Of a stretch of 64,000 bases of DNA, positions 62,004 to 64,000 are shown in pieces. Made by a program: the position numbers and the translations under genes. How positions within the stretch are numbered: the first letter of the stretch is position 1; every line of letters begins with the position of its first letter. Source of the stretch: an uncultured Bacillota bacterium (GTDB taxonomy: Bacteria; Bacillota; Clostridia; Lachnospirales; Lachnospiraceae). The notes beneath the pieces are model-generated. The model saw only the letters and a program-made list of their open reading frames with translations, was not told the DNA's origin and searched no databases. Location of the stretch: contig CASEXH010000007.1 of assembly GCA_949291945.1 (NCBI GenBank), positions 48,968-112,967 of the forward strand, written 5' to 3'.

Positions 62004-63725
62004 ATGAAAATGGAAAAGGTTTCTCTTCTCATTAAGAATGCCCAGGTGTTTAATACATACCTGAAAAAATTTGTCCCGGCAGATGTATCTGTCCTGCAGG
62101 GAAAGTTTTATTACATCGACCGGGAAAAATCCCAGGACTTCCAGGCAGAGGAAGTCCTGGATGCCCGGGGCATGTATATGATACCTGGATTTATTGACAT
62201 ACATATGCATATTGAAAGCTCGATGATGACTCCGGGACCATTTGGTAACTTCCTGGCAGGATGCGGCGTGACTACGATAGTTTCAGAACCCCATGAGATT
62301 GCTAATGTAAAGGGTATGCGGGGAATACTAGAGATGATTGCAGCTGCCGAAGATACTCCCATTGATATTTATTATGGGATACCCAGCAGTGTTCCATCCA
62401 CCAGCCGGGAGCTGGAGACTACCGGCGGAGTGATCGACTTCCAGGCCATGAAGCATCTGCTGGAGGAAAAGGATGTGGTATGTGTAGGCGAGATTATGAA
62501 CTACCGGCAGATTATAAAAGAAAATGAGCTGGAAATTACCCGTTTTCTGGACTACCTGCGCACAGAAAAGCCAGGTTATGTGATCGAGGGACATTGTCCC
62601 TCTCTAACAGGGCTGGATCTGGCGAAGTTTCTTTATCTGGGGATTAATGGGGATCATACAGAGCACACTTTGGAAGAGGTACGTCAGCGGATTGAAAACG
62701 GTATGTTCTTTGAACTTCAGGAGAAAATGCTCCGTGAGGAAATCATTGCTTATATTCGAGAGAATAATCTCTTTGAATATGTAAGTTTTGTTACAGACGA
62801 TACAATGGCAGATACGCTTTATGAGACCGGCCACCTTAATGCGGTAGCGGAGAATGCAGTGAAAAAAGGCTTTCCTCTGGAGCAGGCAATTTATTGTGCT
62901 ACCTATACGCCCAGCCGCCGTATGCATTTATATGACCGGGGCGCAATTGCTCCGGGGCTTATAGCAGATTTTCAACTGCTTCGGGATCCGGCCCATTTTC
63001 AGCCGGAGTACGTTTTTAAGAACGGAGCATTGATTTTTTTCGGAAGGAAAGGATCTGTCTCACGGACAGCCCATAGATTCCCTGAGGATTTTTATAATAG
63101 TGTGATCCTGCCGCCTTTGTCAGAGAAAAATTTTGAGATTCCGGCGCCGGTTGGGGCCACTTCTGTTATGGTTCGTGCCATGGAAGTATCAGGAGACCGG
63201 ACCCAGACCAGGGAGAAGCTGATGCCTATGGCAGTAAAAAACGGGAAACTTGCCTGGCAGGGCAGCGGCTGTCTGCTGGCTATGGCGATAGAACGTCATG
63301 GAAAAAACGGAAATATCGGCTATGGATTTGTGACCGGGAACTGTATGAAACATGGGACAGTGGCAACTACCTACTGTCATGATCACCACAATCTTCTTGT
63401 TGCAGGGGATTCTCCGGAAGATATGCTTCTGGCGGTCTGCAGACTCCAGGAACTCCAGGGTGGTTTCCTTACAGTAGATAAAGGAAAAATCCTTGCAGAG
63501 CTGGCCCTCCCTGTGGCAGGTCTGCTCTCAGAAAAACCATTAAAAGAGACTGCGCAGAGCCTGAAGGCTGTACGGCAGAGTATGGAGAATCTGGGGTATG
63601 TCCATTATAATCCTATCATGTCTTTCGCAACCCTGGGACTTCCGGTAAGTCCGGCTTTAAAGCTGACAGATAAGGGCCTGATAGATGTAAAAAGAGGAAA
63701 AATAGTTCCTCTTATCCTATCATAA
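62004..63725 (+). CDS. ade: Adenine deaminase
   Basis: Cytoplasmic metal enzyme of the amidohydrolase superfamily that converts adenine to hypoxanthine and ammonia. The metal site is in IPGFIDIHMHIESSMMTP (core DIHMHIESS) and VSEPHEIANV; further signs are YVIEGHCPSLTG, GINGDHTEHTLEE and VSFVTDDTMADTL. The C-terminal domain has YCHDHHNLLVAG. The length of 573 is normal. It is co-transcribed with the purine permease, which makes an adenine salvage unit. The start follows AAAGGATCC, 12 bp behind the permease stop. Confidence 0.96.
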   Translation: MKMEKVSLLIKNAQVFNTYLKKFVPADVSVLQGKFYYIDREKSQDFQAEEVLDARGMYMIPGFIDIHMHIESSMMTPGPFGNFLAGCGVTTIVSEPHEIANVKGMRGILEMIAAAEDTPIDIYYGIPSSVPSTSRELETTGGVIDFQAMKHLLEEKDVVCVGEIMNYRQIIKENELEITRFLDYLRTEKPGYVIEGHCPSLTGLDLAKFLYLGINGDHTEHTLEEVRQRIENGMFFELQEKMLREEIIAYIRENNLFEYVSFVTDDTMADTLYETGHLNAVAENAVKKGFPLEQAIYCATYTPSRRMHLYDRGAIAPGLIADFQLLRDPAHFQPEYVFKNGALIFFGRKGSVSRTAHRFPEDFYNSVILPPLSEKNFEIPAPVGATSVMVRAMEVSGDRTQTREKLMPMAVKNGKLAWQGSGCLLAMAIERHGKNGNIGYGFVTGNCMKHGTVATTYCHDHHNLLVAGDSPEDMLLAVCRLQELQGGFLTVDKGKILAELALPVAGLLSEKPLKETAQSLKAVRQSMENLGYVHYNPIMSFATLGLPVSPALKLTDKGLIDVKRGKIVPLILS

Positions 63726-63729
63726 AGAC

Positions 63730-63785
63730 AGGCTGTCCGAACTCAGGAGGCTTATACGCCATGAGAAGGACAGCCTTCTCATTAA
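63730..63785 (+). terminator. Terminator after ade
   Basis: AGGCTGTCC and GGACAGCCT close a nested hairpin that also contains CTCA/TGAG and GGCTTATACGCC. TCTCATT follows; the T run is weak. Confidence 0.65.
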
Positions 63786-63903
63786 AGCAGCCAGAGAAAC
63801 AGCTTTTAAGTTGATAAAAATTCTGCAGTTAAGCGATTATAATTATCAGAATATTCTAAATTAAATATAAAATATATAATTTTTAACAAATTCAAAAAAC
63901 TTG

Positions 63904-63932
63904 TTGACAAAGAGAAAACACTGTGGTATTCT
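63904..63932 (+). promoter_or_regulatory. Strong promoter at the window end, possible stable-RNA operon
   Basis: TTGACA (63904-63909), exactly 17 bp, TATTCT (63927-63932), preceded by an AT-rich stretch like an UP element. The following bases contain GGCGAGAGC and GTGCTCTC, then an A-rich leader with repeated TTCAA/TTGAA segments to the end. No coding frame is seen. A leader of this kind often precedes rRNA or tRNA genes in Lachnospiraceae; the gene itself lies outside the window. Confidence 0.55.
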
Positions 63933-64000
63933 AACATAGCTGTCGGCGAGAGCGGTGCTCTCAAGAACTTCAAAAATTCTTGAAAAAAGAAAATTTCAAG

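Overview
The window reads as a chromosomal segment of a low-to-mid GC Gram-positive anaerobe, most likely a gut Lachnospiraceae (Blautia-like) Clostridium relative. The reasons are lipoprotein signal peptides on sugar-binding proteins, YesN/YesM two-component systems, AGGAGG-type ribosome binding sites, an MglBAC/GH127/GH51 sugar lifestyle and rpmG-secE-nusG-rplK-rplA gene order. The genus is inference. No tRNA, rRNA, CRISPR array, transposase, integrase or phage module was recognised.

Region 1 (1-11.3 kb): the tail of a sensor kinase, then a galactose/glucose-type ABC importer (mglB-mglA-mglC) followed by a response regulator, a YesM-type kinase and two more sugar-binding-protein homologues. 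The mglB product is a circular permutation of the family: the first beta-alpha section of the N-lobe sits at the C-terminus. The permease carries an extra ~220-residue charged coiled-coil N-terminus. The kinase cluster has binding proteins but no permease, which suggests extracellular sugar sensing that controls the importer.

Region 2 (11.4-24.8 kb): a TauE-like exporter, a structured intergenic element with a 97-bp near-identical direct repeat, birA, an ammonium channel fused to PII, a MATE exporter, a class A penicillin-binding protein, a DUF5131 gene broken by a 7-bp tandem duplication, a DUF1275 protein, rarA, ribosomal protein L25/Ctc and a YugP-type zinc peptidase.

Region 3 (24.8-32.3 kb): a maltodextrin/glycogen unit (malQ, LacI-type regulator, glgP) with a tandem operator behind the malQ promoter, a Schlafen/AlbA_2 regulator with an internal in-frame deletion, and an alpha/beta hydrolase.

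Region 4 (32.4-48.6 kb): an arabinan/arabino-oligosaccharide locus. An extracellular GH43 lipoprotein cuts the polymer, a CUT1 ABC importer (binding protein plus two permeases, no ATPase gene) takes up the products, and cytoplasmic GH43, GH127 and two GH51 enzymes release arabinose. A LacI-type and an ArsR-like regulator flank the genes.

Region 5 (48.6-51.8 kb): two small proteins, then the rpmG-secE-nusG-rplK-rplA operon, with an L1-type leader motif present twice and no rplJ-rplL after rplA.

Region 6 (51.8-64 kb): a sodium/solute symporter, an AraC regulator and an Old-Yellow-Enzyme/enoate reductase that may form one pathway; two truncated transporter genes joined tail to tail; a CocE-type hydrolase interrupted at a run of seven G; a LysR regulator; a purine permease-adenine deaminase operon; and, at the very end, a strong promoter with a leader that looks like that of a stable-RNA operon. 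All functions are from reading the translated sequence; no database search was run.
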